64,000 nt of DNA from Streptomyces sp. CB00316 (GCF_001905595.1 NZ_LIXI01000001.1:434001-498000); one strand, 5' to 3'; shown: positions 36,913 through 46,882, counted from the first letter of the stretch. A program made the numbers and translations. The notes: generated from the sequence alone by a model not told the origin.

Positions 36913-37932
36913 ATGTCGTTCATCGGCCGTGACATGGCTATCGACCTCGGGACTGCCAACACGCTGGTGTACGTCAGGGGGCGCGGCATCGTCCTGAACG
37001 AGCCGTCCGTCGTGGCCATCAACACCAACACCGGCGGGATCCTGGCGGTCGGCTCCGAGGCCAAGAAGATGATCGGGCGCACGCCCGGCAACATCGTTGC
37101 CGTGCGGCCCCTGAAGGACGGCGTGATCGCCGACTTCGAGATCACGGAGCGGATGCTCCGCTACTTCATCCTCAAGATCCACAAGCGTCGCTACCTGGCC
37201 CGCCCCCGGGTGGTCGTCTGCGTGCCCTCCGGTATCACCGGGGTCGAGCGCCGCGCCGTCATCGAGGCGTCGACGCAGGCGGGCGCGCGCCAGGTGCACA
37301 TCATCGAGGAGCCCATGGCCGCCGCAATCGGCTCGGGCCTGCCGGTCCACGAGGCCACGGGCAACATGGTCGTCGACATCGGTGGCGGTACCACCGAGGT
37401 CGCGGTGATCTCGCTCGGCGGAATCGTCACTGCCCAGTCGATCCGGACCGCCGGTGACGAGCTGGACAACGCGATCATCCAGCACATCAAGAAGGAGTAC
37501 TCGCTCCTTCTCGGTGAGCGGACCGCAGAGCAGATCAAGATCACGATCGGTTCCGCGTTCGACCTGGAGAAGGACGAGCACACCGAGATCCGTGGCCGGG
37601 ACCTGGTCTCCGGGCTGCCCAAGACGGTCGTCATCTCGGCCGCCGAGGTCCGCAAGGCGATCGAGGAGCCGGTCAACGCGATCGTCGACGCCGTGAAGAC
37701 GACGCTGGACAAGTGCCCGCCCGAGCTCTCCGGCGACATCATGGACCGCGGCATCGTCCTCACCGGCGGCGGCGCGCTGCTGCGCGGCCTGGACGAGCGG
37801 CTGCGCCACGAGACGGGCATGCCGATCCACATCGCCGAGGACCCGCTGGACTCCGTGGCGCTCGGCTCCGGCAAGTGCGTCGAGGAGTTCGAGGCGCTCC
37901 AACAGGTGCTGGACGCCCAGCCCCGCCGGTAG
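36913..37932 (+). CDS. mreB: Rod-shape/cell-wall actin homologue MreB
   Basis: 339-residue bacterial actin. Actin-fold ATP-binding segments are visible: [11 protein letters not shown] (phosphate 1), [18 protein letters not shown] (phosphate 2) and [15 protein letters not shown] (adenosine). [30 protein letters not shown] is typical MreB. ATG 36913 follows AAGGGGA and starts the conserved [13 protein letters not shown]; an ATG at 36892 would add seven residues. In Streptomyces MreB works mainly in spore wall assembly rather than in vegetative elongation. A 176-bp gap with its own promoter-like sequence separates it from mreC. Confidence 0.97.
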   Translation: MSFIGRDMAIDLGTANTLVYVRGRGIVLNEPSVVAINTNTGGILAVGSEAKKMIGRTPGNIVAVRPLKDGVIADFEITERMLRYFILKIHKRRYLARPRVVVCVPSGITGVERRAVIEASTQAGARQVHIIEEPMAAAIGSGLPVHEATGNMVVDIGGGTTEVAVISLGGIVTAQSIRTAGDELDNAIIQHIKKEYSLLLGERTAEQIKITIGSAFDLEKDEHTEIRGRDLVSGLPKTVVISAAEVRKAIEEPVNAIVDAVKTTLDKCPPELSGDIMDRGIVLTGGGALLRGLDERLRHETGMPIHIAEDPLDSVALGSGKCVEEFEALQQVLDAQPRR

Positions 37933-37987
37933 GACAGCCGGAACCGTCACCCGATCCGGCGCGCGGACGCTGCGGCTCCGCCCGCCG

Positions 37988-38008
37988 GATCGTTGATATA
38001 GATCGTTG
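37988..38008 (+). promoter_or_regulatory. Direct repeat and -10-like sequence in the mreB-mreC gap
   Basis: GATCGTTG occurs at 37988-37995 and 38001-38008, separated by ATATA; TATAGA (37997-38002) within it is a -10 candidate. Tandem GTACAC units and a CGTACC/GGTACG inverted repeat follow (38011-38035). Possible separate promoter for mreCD. Confidence 0.4.
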
Positions 38009-38108
38009 CTGTACACGTACACGTACCGAGGTACGCGGGTGCTGACGTCACGACAGCCTCGTACACACAGGCACGAACATTCCGACGAGGAAGGCACGGC
38101 CGCCGCAC

Positions 38109-39137
38109 GTGAGGGACACACGAGAGAGCCGGCTGCTCCTGGTGCTGCTGATCGCCATCGCATTCGCCCTGATCACGGTGGATATCCGAGGCGGCGAGGG
38201 GTCACCGGTCGACGGCGCACGGCAGGCCGCGGCCACCGTCTTCGGGCCGATCGAGAACGGCGTCGCGACGGCGGTCGACCCGGTGGGCAACGCCATAGGG
38301 GCGGTACGGGACTCCGGCAAGCGACACGACAGGATCTCCGCCCTGGAGCAGGAGAACGCCGCGCTGAAGGCCAGGCTCGGCAGCGACGACCGCACCAACA
38401 GCCGCGTCCGCCAGCTCGACGCCATGCTGAAGAACGCGGGCGCCGGACAGTACGGCATCAAGGGCGCCGAGGTCATCGCCATAGGAGCGGCCCAGGGCTT
38501 CTCCTGGACGATCACCATCGACGCCGGGTCGAACGACGGCATCCGCCGCGACATGACCGTCCTCAACGGTGAGGGGCTGGTCGGCCGGGTCACCACCGTC
38601 GGCCCGAGCACCTCGACGGTCCTGCTCGCCAACGACCCGGACTTCACCGTCGGCACCCGGATGGAGAAGACCGACGAGCTCGGCTTCGCCACCGGCCAGG
38701 GCTCGCGCCCGCTCTCGGTCCAGTTCCTCAACGGCAAGGCCAAGGTGAAGGCGGGCGACCGGCTCGTCACCTTCGGCTCCAGCAAGGACAAGCCCTTCGT
38801 GCCCGGCGTCCCGGTCGGCGAGGTCGTCCGTGTCGACCCATCGGGCGGTGCGCTGACCCGGACCGTCTACGTGAAGCCGTACGTCGGGTTCACCAAGCTC
38901 GACATCGTCGGCGTCGTCGTCCAGGCCCCCCGCTCGGACCCGCGCGACACGGTCCTGCCCAAGCAGCCCGTCAAGACGAAGCCCAAGCCGACCCCCACGG
39001 TCACCGTCACCGTGCAGCCCAACGGCGACCTCGTCGACGGCTCGGGCAAGGTCGTCGGCAACATCAACGAGAACGCGGGCGACGGCACGGCAGCCGGCGA
39101 CCAGCAACCCGACAACGCGGCAAACGACCAGGAGTAG
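38109..39137 (+). CDS. mreC: Rod-shape-determining protein MreC
   Basis: 342-residue bitopic membrane protein linking MreB with the extracytoplasmic wall synthases. One N-terminal TM helix (about residues 8-25, LLLVLLIAIAFALITV) is followed by a short coiled coil (HDRISALEQENAALKARLG) and the two-beta-barrel MreC domain (about 110-280, with GEGLVGRVTTVGPSTSTVLLAND and GEVVRVDP). An extracytoplasmic Pro/Thr/Val-rich tail (about 285-342) is extra. GTG 38109. mreD follows after 11 bp. Confidence 0.95.
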   Translation: MRDTRESRLLLVLLIAIAFALITVDIRGGEGSPVDGARQAAATVFGPIENGVATAVDPVGNAIGAVRDSGKRHDRISALEQENAALKARLGSDDRTNSRVRQLDAMLKNAGAGQYGIKGAEVIAIGAAQGFSWTITIDAGSNDGIRRDMTVLNGEGLVGRVTTVGPSTSTVLLANDPDFTVGTRMEKTDELGFATGQGSRPLSVQFLNGKAKVKAGDRLVTFGSSKDKPFVPGVPVGEVVRVDPSGGALTRTVYVKPYVGFTKLDIVGVVVQAPRSDPRDTVLPKQPVKTKPKPTPTVTVTVQPNGDLVDGSGKVVGNINENAGDGTAAGDQQPDNAANDQE

Positions 39138-39148
39138 AGCTGATCCCC

Positions 39149-39814
39149 ATGCGCCTGAACCGGACTCTGCTCTCCATCGCCCTGGTCGTCGTCGCCCTCG
39201 TCGTCCAGGTATCCGTCCTCGCCCGCCTCCAGCTCCCCGGCGCCGTCCCCGACCTGCTGCTCCTCACCGTCCTCGGACTCGCCTTCGTGTACGGGCCCGT
39301 CAGCGGCGCGCTCATCGGCTTCGGCGCCGGCCTCCTCGCGGACCTCGCGCCCCCCGCCGACCACGCCGCCGGGCGCTACGCCCTGGTGCTCTGCGTCATC
39401 GGCTACCTCGCGGGCCTCGCCCGGCCGGAGAACGGCCAGCTCAAGTCGGCCTTCGCCCCGATGGCCGTGGTGGTCGCCGCCGCGCTCGGCTCGACCCTGC
39501 TCTACGCGGGCGTCGGCGCCCTCGTCGGTGACACGGCCGCCCGCCATGTGGGCCTGGGCAGCCTGCTGTTCACCGCCGCGCTCTACGACCTGCTGCTGGC
39601 ACCCTTTACCGTGCCGCTGATCATGGCCCTGGCCAGACGCACCGAGAACGACCCGCTCTCCGAGGCGTCCGGCGGCAGCAACGACGTCGCCGCGGGCTGG
39701 CTCGCCTCCGGCACCGGGCTGCGCATCGGCAACCAGCGCGGCGGCCTGCGCGCGAAGGCCGCCCGCAACCGGGCCGCCCGCGCGGGACGCATCAAGGGGG
39801 TCAAGCGACTGTGA
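39149..39814 (+). CDS. mreD: Rod-shape-determining protein MreD
   Basis: 221-residue integral membrane protein of the elongation complex, with five or six TM segments (RTLLSIALVVVALVVQVSVL; DLLLLTVLGLAFVYGPVSGALIGFGAGLLADL). A basic cytoplasmic tail of ~45 residues (AKAARNRAARAGRIKGVKRL) is longer than in rods. ATG 39149 lies 11 bp after mreC in the mreC-mreD-mrdA-rodA unit. A 99-bp gap with no gene precedes mrdA. Confidence 0.93.
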   Translation: MRLNRTLLSIALVVVALVVQVSVLARLQLPGAVPDLLLLTVLGLAFVYGPVSGALIGFGAGLLADLAPPADHAAGRYALVLCVIGYLAGLARPENGQLKSAFAPMAVVVAAALGSTLLYAGVGALVGDTAARHVGLGSLLFTAALYDLLLAPFTVPLIMALARRTENDPLSEASGGSNDVAAGWLASGTGLRIGNQRGGLRAKAARNRAARAGRIKGVKRL

Positions 39815-39913
39815 AGCCGTCCATGGTCAAGGACACCGGGGGGCCCGCGTGAGGCTGCGTTTCCCGGGGGACGACCCCCGTACCCCCAGCCGGACCACCA
39901 CCGGGGGCACCCA

Positions 39914-42133
39914 GTGAGCAACATTCCCGAGACCGGGCGGACCCAGCGGGTCCAGATCCGGCTCATCGTCATCCAGGTCCTCGTCTTCTCCCTGCTGCTC
40001 ACTCTCGGCGGCCGCCTCTGGTACCTCCAGATCCGCAACGGCGACGAGTACACCGCCGAAGCCGCCGGCAACGGGGTCCAGCAGGTCGTCCAGCCCGCAG
40101 TGCGCGGCTCGATCCTCGACGCGCGCGGCGTCCCGCTCGCCGACAACGAGACCCGCCTCGTCGTCTCCGCCAGCCGCACCGAGCTGCTGAAGATGAAGGA
40201 CGACGGCGTCGGCGTCCTCACCCGCCTGGCCGACGTCCTGGACATGAAGGCCCAGGACGTCCGGGACAAGGTCCGCCTCTGCGACTCCAAGACCCCCCAG
40301 CCCTGCTGGAACGGCTCGCCCTACCAGCCGATCCCGGTCACCGACGAGGCCACCACCCAGCAGGCCCTCCAGATCCGCGAGCGCGCCGAGGACTTCCCCG
40401 GCATCACCGCCGAACCCACCGCCGTACGCCGCTACGCCGCACCCGGCAAGGCGAGGACCGCGCAGGTCCTCGGCTATCTGTCGCCCGTCACCGACGAGGA
40501 GATCCAGAAGGCGCAGGACGGCCCGTCGCCGTACCTGCGCTCGGACCAGGTCGGCCGGTCGGGACTTGAGCGGACGTACGACAAGGAGCTGCGCGGCAAG
40601 GCCGGCGTCACCCGCTACGAGGTCGACAACCTCGGCCGCGTCATGGGCGAGGCGGAGAACGACCCGGCGGTGCCCGGCTCCAACCTCGTCACCAGCCTCG
40701 ACGCCCGCGTCCAGGCGGTCGCCGAGTACGAGCTCGCCGCAGCGATGAAGAAGGTCCGGGGCGAGACCGACAAGATCACCGGCCGCGCGTACGAGGCCGA
40801 CTCCGGCGCCGTCGTCGTCATGGAGTCCAAGACCGGGCGCATCGTCTCGATGGCCTCCCAGCCCGACTACGACCCCAACGACTGGGTCGGCGGCATCTCG
40901 GGCAAGCAGTACGCCAAGCTCACGAGCAAGAAGTCCAACTACCCGCTGCTCAACCGGGGCATCCAGGGCCAGGCGCCCGCCGGCTCCATCTTCAAGGTGG
41001 TCTCCGCGAGCGCCGCCGTCCGCGGCGGCCACGCTTTCGACGACCGCTACAACTGCAGCAGCTCCTACAGCCTCGGCAGCCAGACCTTCGCGAACTTCGA
41101 GTCCCAGGGGCACGGCCCCATCACCCTCGGCGACGCGCTCAAGTACTCCTGCAACACCGTCTTCTACCGTCTGGGCCACGAGGAGTGGGTCAAGGACGGC
41201 GGCATAAAGCCCAAGAAGGACGCCAAGAACTGGTTCTACCGCACCGCCCGCGACTTCGGGCTCGGCGCCGAGACCGGCATCGACCTGCCGAACGAGGTCA
41301 AGGGCCGCATCCCGGACCGCCAGTGGAAGCAGGACTTCTGGAAGGCGAACAAGGACGCCTGGTGCAAGGAGGGCAAGAAGGGCGGCACCTACGTGCAGCA
41401 GATCGCGTACGAGAGCTGTCTCGAAGGCAACCAGCTCAAGGCCTACGACAGCATCAACTACGCCATCGGCCAGGGTGACGTCCTCGTCACCCCCATCCAG
41501 ATGGCCACCGCGTACGCCGCCATCAGCAACGGCGGCACCCTCTACGCCCCCACCGTCGGCAAGGCCGTGATCAGCCCCGACGGCAAGTCGGTCCAGGAGA
41601 TCAAGCCCAAGTCCACCGGCAAGCTGCCCGTCGACGCCCAGACCATCAAGGACCTCGACAAGGGCCTGCGTTCGGTGGTGGAGCCCGGCGGCACGGCGGC
41701 CTGGCGGTTCGGCGGCTGGCCGCAGGACAAGATCCCGATGCGCGCCAAGACCGGTACGGCACAGGTGTACGGCAAGCAGACCACCTCGTGGTTCGCGACC
41801 TACACCGACGACTACACGATCGTCATGACGATCTCCCAGGGCGGCACCGGCTCCGGCGCCTCCGGACCCGCCGTCCGCAAGATCTACGACGCGCTCTACG
41901 GCCTCGACGCCGAGGGCAACCAGGATGTGAAGAAGGCCCTGCTGCCCAAGCCCCAGAAGGCGCTGCCGAAGGTCCAGCCCGACGGCTCGATCCACGCGCC
42001 GAAGATCAAGCCGTACAACCCCGTCCCGACGCAGCCCGAAGGCCAGGAGGCGGACCCGGAGAACCTGGTGCCGCAGCCGGCGGGCCAGCCGGGGCTCACC
42101 GGATCACCCGCGGCGACCGGGAGGCGTCCCTGA
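39914..42133 (+). CDS. mrdA: Penicillin-binding protein 2 (class B transpeptidase, elongation type)
   Basis: 739-residue peptidoglycan transpeptidase paired with RodA. One N-terminal TM helix (about residues 18-36) anchors it; the dimerisation domain has RGSILDARGVPLADNETRLVVS. The transpeptidase domain carries the catalytic Ser358 in SIFK (358-361), a YSCNT-type SxN motif near residue 415, and KTGTAQ starting at Lys612. An additional ~80-residue Pro-rich extracytoplasmic tail is present. GTG 39914 follows GGGGGCACCCA, a weak ribosome binding site. Its TGA overlaps the rodA ATG (TGATG), so the polymerase and transpeptidase are translated in a coupled way. Confidence 0.95.
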   Translation: MSNIPETGRTQRVQIRLIVIQVLVFSLLLTLGGRLWYLQIRNGDEYTAEAAGNGVQQVVQPAVRGSILDARGVPLADNETRLVVSASRTELLKMKDDGVGVLTRLADVLDMKAQDVRDKVRLCDSKTPQPCWNGSPYQPIPVTDEATTQQALQIRERAEDFPGITAEPTAVRRYAAPGKARTAQVLGYLSPVTDEEIQKAQDGPSPYLRSDQVGRSGLERTYDKELRGKAGVTRYEVDNLGRVMGEAENDPAVPGSNLVTSLDARVQAVAEYELAAAMKKVRGETDKITGRAYEADSGAVVVMESKTGRIVSMASQPDYDPNDWVGGISGKQYAKLTSKKSNYPLLNRGIQGQAPAGSIFKVVSASAAVRGGHAFDDRYNCSSSYSLGSQTFANFESQGHGPITLGDALKYSCNTVFYRLGHEEWVKDGGIKPKKDAKNWFYRTARDFGLGAETGIDLPNEVKGRIPDRQWKQDFWKANKDAWCKEGKKGGTYVQQIAYESCLEGNQLKAYDSINYAIGQGDVLVTPIQMATAYAAISNGGTLYAPTVGKAVISPDGKSVQEIKPKSTGKLPVDAQTIKDLDKGLRSVVEPGGTAAWRFGGWPQDKIPMRAKTGTAQVYGKQTTSWFATYTDDYTIVMTISQGGTGSGASGPAVRKIYDALYGLDAEGNQDVKKALLPKPQKALPKVQPDGSIHAPKIKPYNPVPTQPEGQEADPENLVPQPAGQPGLTGSPAATGRRP

Positions 42134-43326
42134 TGGCTGGTGGCTTCTCCGTAGGCCGGTACGGCCCCGAGCGGGGCTCCTGGGCCAAGCTGACCGCCCG
42201 CGACTCCCTGACCCGGCGGCTGGACTGGCCGCTGCTGGGAGCCGCGCTCGCGCTCTCCTTCCTCGGCTCGCTGCTCGTCTGGTCGGCGACCCGCAACCGC
42301 GACCACCTCACCCAGGGCGACCCGTACTTCTTCCTCTTCCGGCACGCCCTGAACACCGGCATCGGCCTCGCGCTGATGATCGGCACGATCTGGCTCGGCC
42401 ACCGCACCCTGCGCGGGGCCGTCCCGGTCCTCTACGGCATCTCGGTGCTGCTCGTCGCCGCCGTCCTCACCCCGCTCGGCACCACCGTCAACGGCGCCCA
42501 CGCGTGGATCAAGCTCCCGGCCGGCTTCTCGATCCAGCCCTCCGAGTTCACGAAGATCACGATCATCCTCGGCATGGCGATGCTGCTCGCCTCCCGCGTC
42601 GACGCGGGCGACCAGCCCCACCCCGACCACCGGACCGTGGCCAAGGCGCTGGGCATCGCGGTCGTCCCCATGGCCGTCGTCATGCTGATGCCGGACCTCG
42701 GCTCGGTGATGGTGATGGCCGTGATCGTCCTCGGTGTCCTGCTGGCCTCCGGCGCCTCCAACCGCTGGGTCTTCGGCCTGCTCGGCGCGGGGGCCGCCGG
42801 AGCCGTGTCGGTCTGGCAGCTCGGGCTGCTCGACGACTACCAGATCGCCCGCTTCGCCGCCTTCGCCAACCCGGCGCTCGACCCGGCCGGCGTCGGCTAC
42901 AACACCAACCAGGCCCGGATCGCGATCGGCTCCGGCGGCCTCACCGGCACGGGTCTCTTCGAAGGCACCCAGACCACCGGCCAGTTCGTCCCCGAGCAGC
43001 AGACCGACTTCGTCTTCACCGTCGCCGGCGAGGAGCTGGGCTTCCTCGGCGCCGGGCTGATCATCATCCTGCTGGGTGTCGTCCTGTGGCGCGCCTGCCG
43101 GATCGCCCGCGAGACGACCGAGCTGTACGGCACGATCGTCGCCGCCGGCATCATCGCCTGGTTCGCCTTCCAGTCCTTCGAGAACATCGGCATGACGCTC
43201 GGCATCATGCCGGTGGCCGGTCTGCCGCTGCCCTTCGTCTCCTACGGAGGGTCCTCGATGTTCGCCGTCTGGGTCGCGATCGGCCTGCTCCAGTCGATCA
43301 GGGTGCAGCGCCCGATGTCCGCCTGA
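42133..43326 (+). CDS. rodA: Peptidoglycan glycosyltransferase RodA (SEDS family)
   Basis: 397-residue integral membrane lipid II polymerase with ten TM segments. SEDS signatures are clear: GAHAWIKLPAGFSIQPSEFTKI, MLMPDLGSVMV, VPEQQTDFVFTVAGEELGFLGAG and MPVAGLPLPFVSYGGSSM. ATG 42133 overlaps the mrdA stop by one base. It is the last gene of the mreC-mreD-mrdA-rodA set; Streptomyces encodes further SEDS proteins elsewhere, and this one is expected to serve spore-wall or lateral synthesis. Confidence 0.95.
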   Translation: MAGGFSVGRYGPERGSWAKLTARDSLTRRLDWPLLGAALALSFLGSLLVWSATRNRDHLTQGDPYFFLFRHALNTGIGLALMIGTIWLGHRTLRGAVPVLYGISVLLVAAVLTPLGTTVNGAHAWIKLPAGFSIQPSEFTKITIILGMAMLLASRVDAGDQPHPDHRTVAKALGIAVVPMAVVMLMPDLGSVMVMAVIVLGVLLASGASNRWVFGLLGAGAAGAVSVWQLGLLDDYQIARFAAFANPALDPAGVGYNTNQARIAIGSGGLTGTGLFEGTQTTGQFVPEQQTDFVFTVAGEELGFLGAGLIIILLGVVLWRACRIARETTELYGTIVAAGIIAWFAFQSFENIGMTLGIMPVAGLPLPFVSYGGSSMFAVWVAIGLLQSIRVQRPMSA

Positions 43327-43355
43327 ATCCGGCTCACGGGGGTAGGTGTCCCTAT

Positions 43356-44885
43356 ATGGCGGACACCAAGCGCGAGATCGAGCGGAAGTACGAAGCCACC
43401 GACGCCACCCGGCTGCCCGACCTGAGCCGGGTGGCCGGGGTCGGCCGGGTGGAGAAGCGGGGCGTGACGGAGCTGGACGCCGTCTACTACGACACCGCCG
43501 ACCTCCGCCTCGCCGCCGACTCCCTCACCCTGCGCCGCAGGACCGGCGGGGCCGACGAGGGCTGGCACCTGAAGTTCCCCGTCGCCACCGGAATCCGGGA
43601 CGAGCTCCACGAACCGCTCGCCGACACCCTGCCGCCCACCTTCGCCGCGCTCCTCCGCTCCCGCCTCCGCCACACCGGACCGGCCCCCGTCGTCCGCCTG
43701 CTCTCCTCCCGTGACGTCCAGCACCTCACGGACCCCGAGGGCGCCCTCCTCGCCGAGGTCAGCGTCGACACCGTCTGCGCCGAACGGCTCGCGGGGGAGG
43801 GGACCGGCACCACCGCCACCTGGACCGAGATCGAGGTCGAACTCGCCGACGACGGCGACCCCGCCTTCCTGGACGCGGTCGAGAAGCGGCTCCGCAAGGC
43901 CGGTGTGCGCCCCTCGGAGGCGCCGTCGAAGCTGGCCAGGGCGCTGGCGGAGACGGCACCGGCACCGAAGAAGCCGGCGAGGCGGAAGGCACAGGACCCG
44001 CAGACCGCGGGCGACCACGTCCTCGCCTACGTACGCAAGCAGATCCGCACGATCGTCGACCTCGACCCCGCCGTCCGCCGCGACCTGCCCGACTCCGTGC
44101 ACAAGATGCGCGTGGCGACCCGCAGGCTGCGCAGCGCCTTCAAGACCTACCGCAGGGTCCTGGACCGCGAGGTCACCGACCCGGTCGGTGCCGAGCTCAA
44201 GTGGCTCGCCGGTGAACTGGGCGTCGACCGCGACCAGGAGGTCCTCGACAAGCGCCTGGGCGACCGCACCGAGGCCCTCCCCGGAACCCTGGTCCTCGGC
44301 CCGGTCCGCGGCAGGCTGAAGGTCTGGTCGGCCGCCCGCCGCACCGGATCGCGCCGCAGGATCACCGACGTACTGGACGGCAAGCGGTATCTGGCTCTCC
44401 TGGACACCCTGGACGCGCTCAGCGCTGACCCGCCCCTGCGCCCCGCCGCCTCCCGCGCCCCCGGCAAGGAGCTGCCCCGCGCGGTGCTCAAGGACTACAA
44501 GAAGCTCGCGCGTCGCATGGAGCACGCCCTGGAGCACCCGCCGGGTCCCGAGCGGGACGCCGCGATGCACGAGGCCCGCAAGGCCGCCAAACGCGCCCGG
44601 TACGCGGGCGACGCGGCCAGGCCCGCCCTCGGAAAGCCCGCGAAACGGTTCGCCGAGCGGGTGAAGGCCGTCCAGTCCGTCCTGGGCGACCACCAGGACA
44701 GCGTGGTCGCCCGCGACGCCCTGCGCACCCTCGCGATCCAGGCTCACGCGGCCGGCGAGACCACGTTCACCTGGGGACTTCTGTACGGGCACGAGGAGGC
44801 GACCGCCGAGGCGCGGGAGCGCGAGCTGCCCGAGGTGTGGGCCCGCGCCTCCGACCACGTACTGAGGGCGGATCTGGAGCACTGA
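43356..44885 (+). CDS. CYTH and CHAD domain protein
   Basis: 509-residue cytosolic protein. The N-terminal CYTH tunnel domain (about residues 1-205) opens with EIERKYEA, the ExExK motif that binds metal and triphosphate. The C-terminal CHAD domain (about 225-505) is all-helical with conserved His/Lys/Arg: DSVHKMRVATRRLRSAFKTYRRVLD and MHEARKAAKRARYAGD. CHAD domains bind polyphosphate and CYTH domains hydrolyse or bind triphosphates, so a polyphosphate-linked function is likely (family knowledge). ATG 43356; 29 bp after rodA, so probably co-transcribed with it. Confidence 0.9.
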   Translation: MADTKREIERKYEATDATRLPDLSRVAGVGRVEKRGVTELDAVYYDTADLRLAADSLTLRRRTGGADEGWHLKFPVATGIRDELHEPLADTLPPTFAALLRSRLRHTGPAPVVRLLSSRDVQHLTDPEGALLAEVSVDTVCAERLAGEGTGTTATWTEIEVELADDGDPAFLDAVEKRLRKAGVRPSEAPSKLARALAETAPAPKKPARRKAQDPQTAGDHVLAYVRKQIRTIVDLDPAVRRDLPDSVHKMRVATRRLRSAFKTYRRVLDREVTDPVGAELKWLAGELGVDRDQEVLDKRLGDRTEALPGTLVLGPVRGRLKVWSAARRTGSRRRITDVLDGKRYLALLDTLDALSADPPLRPAASRAPGKELPRAVLKDYKKLARRMEHALEHPPGPERDAAMHEARKAAKRARYAGDAARPALGKPAKRFAERVKAVQSVLGDHQDSVVARDALRTLAIQAHAAGETTFTWGLLYGHEEATAEARERELPEVWARASDHVLRADLEH

Positions 44886-44937
44886 GCCGCGCGGTACGCT
44901 GGATGGTCACCCCAGCCGGCTCACGAAGGTTCGCGAG

Positions 44938-46866
44938 ATGTCTGCCGCATCGGTCTTCCCACAGCTCGAAGCTCTGCTCCCGCATGTGCAGAAGCCCATC
45001 CAGTACGTCGGCGGTGAGCTGAACTCCACCGTCAAGGACTGGGACAGCTGCGACGTCCGCTGGACCCTGATGTATCCCGACGCCTACGAGGTCGGGCTGC
45101 CCAACCAGGGCGTCATGATCCTCTACGAGGTACTGAACGAGCGCGAGGGCGTCCTCGCCGAGCGCACGTACAGCGTCTGGCCCGACCTGGAAGAGCTGAT
45201 GCGCGAGCACAACGTGCCGCAGTTCACCGTGGACAGCCACCGCCCCGTCGGCGCCTTCGACGTCTTCGGGCTGAGCTTCTCCACCGAGCTCGGTTACACC
45301 AACATGCTCACCGCCCTGGACCTGGCGGGCATCCCGCTGGAGTCCAAGGACCGCACGGTGGACCACCCGATCGTCCTCGCGGGCGGCCACGCCGCGTTCA
45401 ACCCCGAGCCGATCGCGGAGTTCATCGACTGCGCGGTCATCGGCGACGGCGAGCAGGCCGTGCTGGAGATCACCGAGATCATCCGCGCCTGGAAGGCCGA
45501 GGGCCGTCCCGGCGGTCGCGACGAGGTGCTCTTCCGGCTCTCGAAGACCGGTGGCGTCTACGTCCCGCGCTTCTACGACGTCGAGTACCTCCCCGACGGC
45601 CGCATCGGCCGCGTCGTGCCCAACCGGTCCGGCGTGCCGTGGCGCGTCTCCAAGCACACCGTCATGGACCTCGACGAGTGGCCCTACCCCAAGCAGCCCC
45701 TCGTCCCGCTCGCGGAGACCGTGCACGAGCGGATGTCCGTGGAGATCTTCCGCGGCTGCACCCGCGGCTGCCGTTTCTGCCAGGCCGGCATGATCACGCG
45801 CCCCGTGCGGGAGCGAAGCATCACCGGCATCGGCGAAATGGTCGAGAAGGGCCTCAAGGCGACCGGCTTCGAAGAGGTCGGCCTGCTTTCCCTCTCCTCC
45901 GCGGACCACAGCGAGATCGGCGACATCGCCAAGGGCCTCGCCGACCGCTACACCGACGACAAGGTCGGCCTCTCGCTGCCCTCCACCCGCGTCGACGCGT
46001 TCAACGTGGACCTGGCCAACGAGCTGACCCGCAACGGTCGCCGCTCCGGTCTCACCTTCGCCCCCGAGGGCGGCTCCGAGCGGATGCGCAAGGTCATCAA
46101 CAAGATGGTCTCCGAGGAGGACCTGATCCGGACGGTGGCCACCGCGTACGGCAACGGCTGGCGTCAGGTGAAGCTGTACTTCATGTGCGGCCTGCCCACC
46201 GAGACCGACGAGGACGTCCTCCAGATCGGCGACATGGCGGTCAACGTCATCGCCAAGGGCCGCGAGGTCTCCGGCCAGAACGACATCCGCGCCACGGTCT
46301 CCATCGGCGGCTTCGTACCCAAGCCGCACACCCCCTTCCAGTGGGCCCCGCAGCTGAGCGCCGCCGACACCGACGCCCGGCTCAAGAAGCTCCGGGACAA
46401 GATCCGCGGCGACAAGAAGTACGGCCGCTCCATCGGGTTCCGCTACCACGACGGCAAGCCCGGCATCGTCGAGGGCCTGCTCTCGCGCGGCGACCGGCGC
46501 GTCGGCTCCGTCATCCGCGCGGTCTACGAGTCGGGCGGCCGCTTCGACGGTTGGCGCGAGCACTTCAGCTACGACCTCTGGATGGACTGCGCCGGGAAGA
46601 CGCTGCCCGAGTTCGGGGTCGACGTCGACTGGTACACCACCCGCGAGCGCACCTACGAGGAGGTCCTGCCCTGGGACCACCTCGACTCCGGCCTGGACAA
46701 GGACTGGCTCTGGGAGGACTGGCAGGACGCACTCGACGAGACCGAGGTCGAGGACTGCCGCTGGACACCCTGCTTCGACTGCGGTGTCTGCCCGCAGCTC
46801 GACCTGGACATCCAGATCGGCCCGACGGGCAAGAAGCTGCTCCCGCTGAGCGTGGTGAACAAGTAG
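44938..46866 (+). CDS. B12-binding-domain radical SAM protein, TIGR03960 type
   Basis: 642-residue protein with an N-terminal cobalamin-binding-like Rossmann domain (about 45-200) and a radical SAM core whose 4Fe-4S cysteines are Cys274, Cys278 and Cys281 (CTRGCRFCQAG). The partner protein TIGR03936 is encoded two genes downstream. The C-terminal end carries four more cysteines in DCRWTPCFDCGVCPQLDLD, suggesting a second cluster or metal site. The TIGR03960-TIGR03936 pair usually sits just before rne/rng and its reaction is unknown. ATG 44938 is 52 bp after the CYTH-CHAD gene. Confidence 0.92.
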   Translation: MSAASVFPQLEALLPHVQKPIQYVGGELNSTVKDWDSCDVRWTLMYPDAYEVGLPNQGVMILYEVLNEREGVLAERTYSVWPDLEELMREHNVPQFTVDSHRPVGAFDVFGLSFSTELGYTNMLTALDLAGIPLESKDRTVDHPIVLAGGHAAFNPEPIAEFIDCAVIGDGEQAVLEITEIIRAWKAEGRPGGRDEVLFRLSKTGGVYVPRFYDVEYLPDGRIGRVVPNRSGVPWRVSKHTVMDLDEWPYPKQPLVPLAETVHERMSVEIFRGCTRGCRFCQAGMITRPVRERSITGIGEMVEKGLKATGFEEVGLLSLSSADHSEIGDIAKGLADRYTDDKVGLSLPSTRVDAFNVDLANELTRNGRRSGLTFAPEGGSERMRKVINKMVSEEDLIRTVATAYGNGWRQVKLYFMCGLPTETDEDVLQIGDMAVNVIAKGREVSGQNDIRATVSIGGFVPKPHTPFQWAPQLSAADTDARLKKLRDKIRGDKKYGRSIGFRYHDGKPGIVEGLLSRGDRRVGSVIRAVYESGGRFDGWREHFSYDLWMDCAGKTLPEFGVDVDWYTTRERTYEEVLPWDHLDSGLDKDWLWEDWQDALDETEVEDCRWTPCFDCGVCPQLDLDIQIGPTGKKLLPLSVVNK

Positions 46867-46882
46867 CGCGTCCCTGACGCTC

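Noticed and set aside
42504..43355. Plus-strand frame that runs through rodA into the CYTH-CHAD gene
   Set aside because: Upstream part is an out-of-frame shadow of rodA; the CYTH-CHAD protein clearly starts at ATG 43356 with EIERKYEA.
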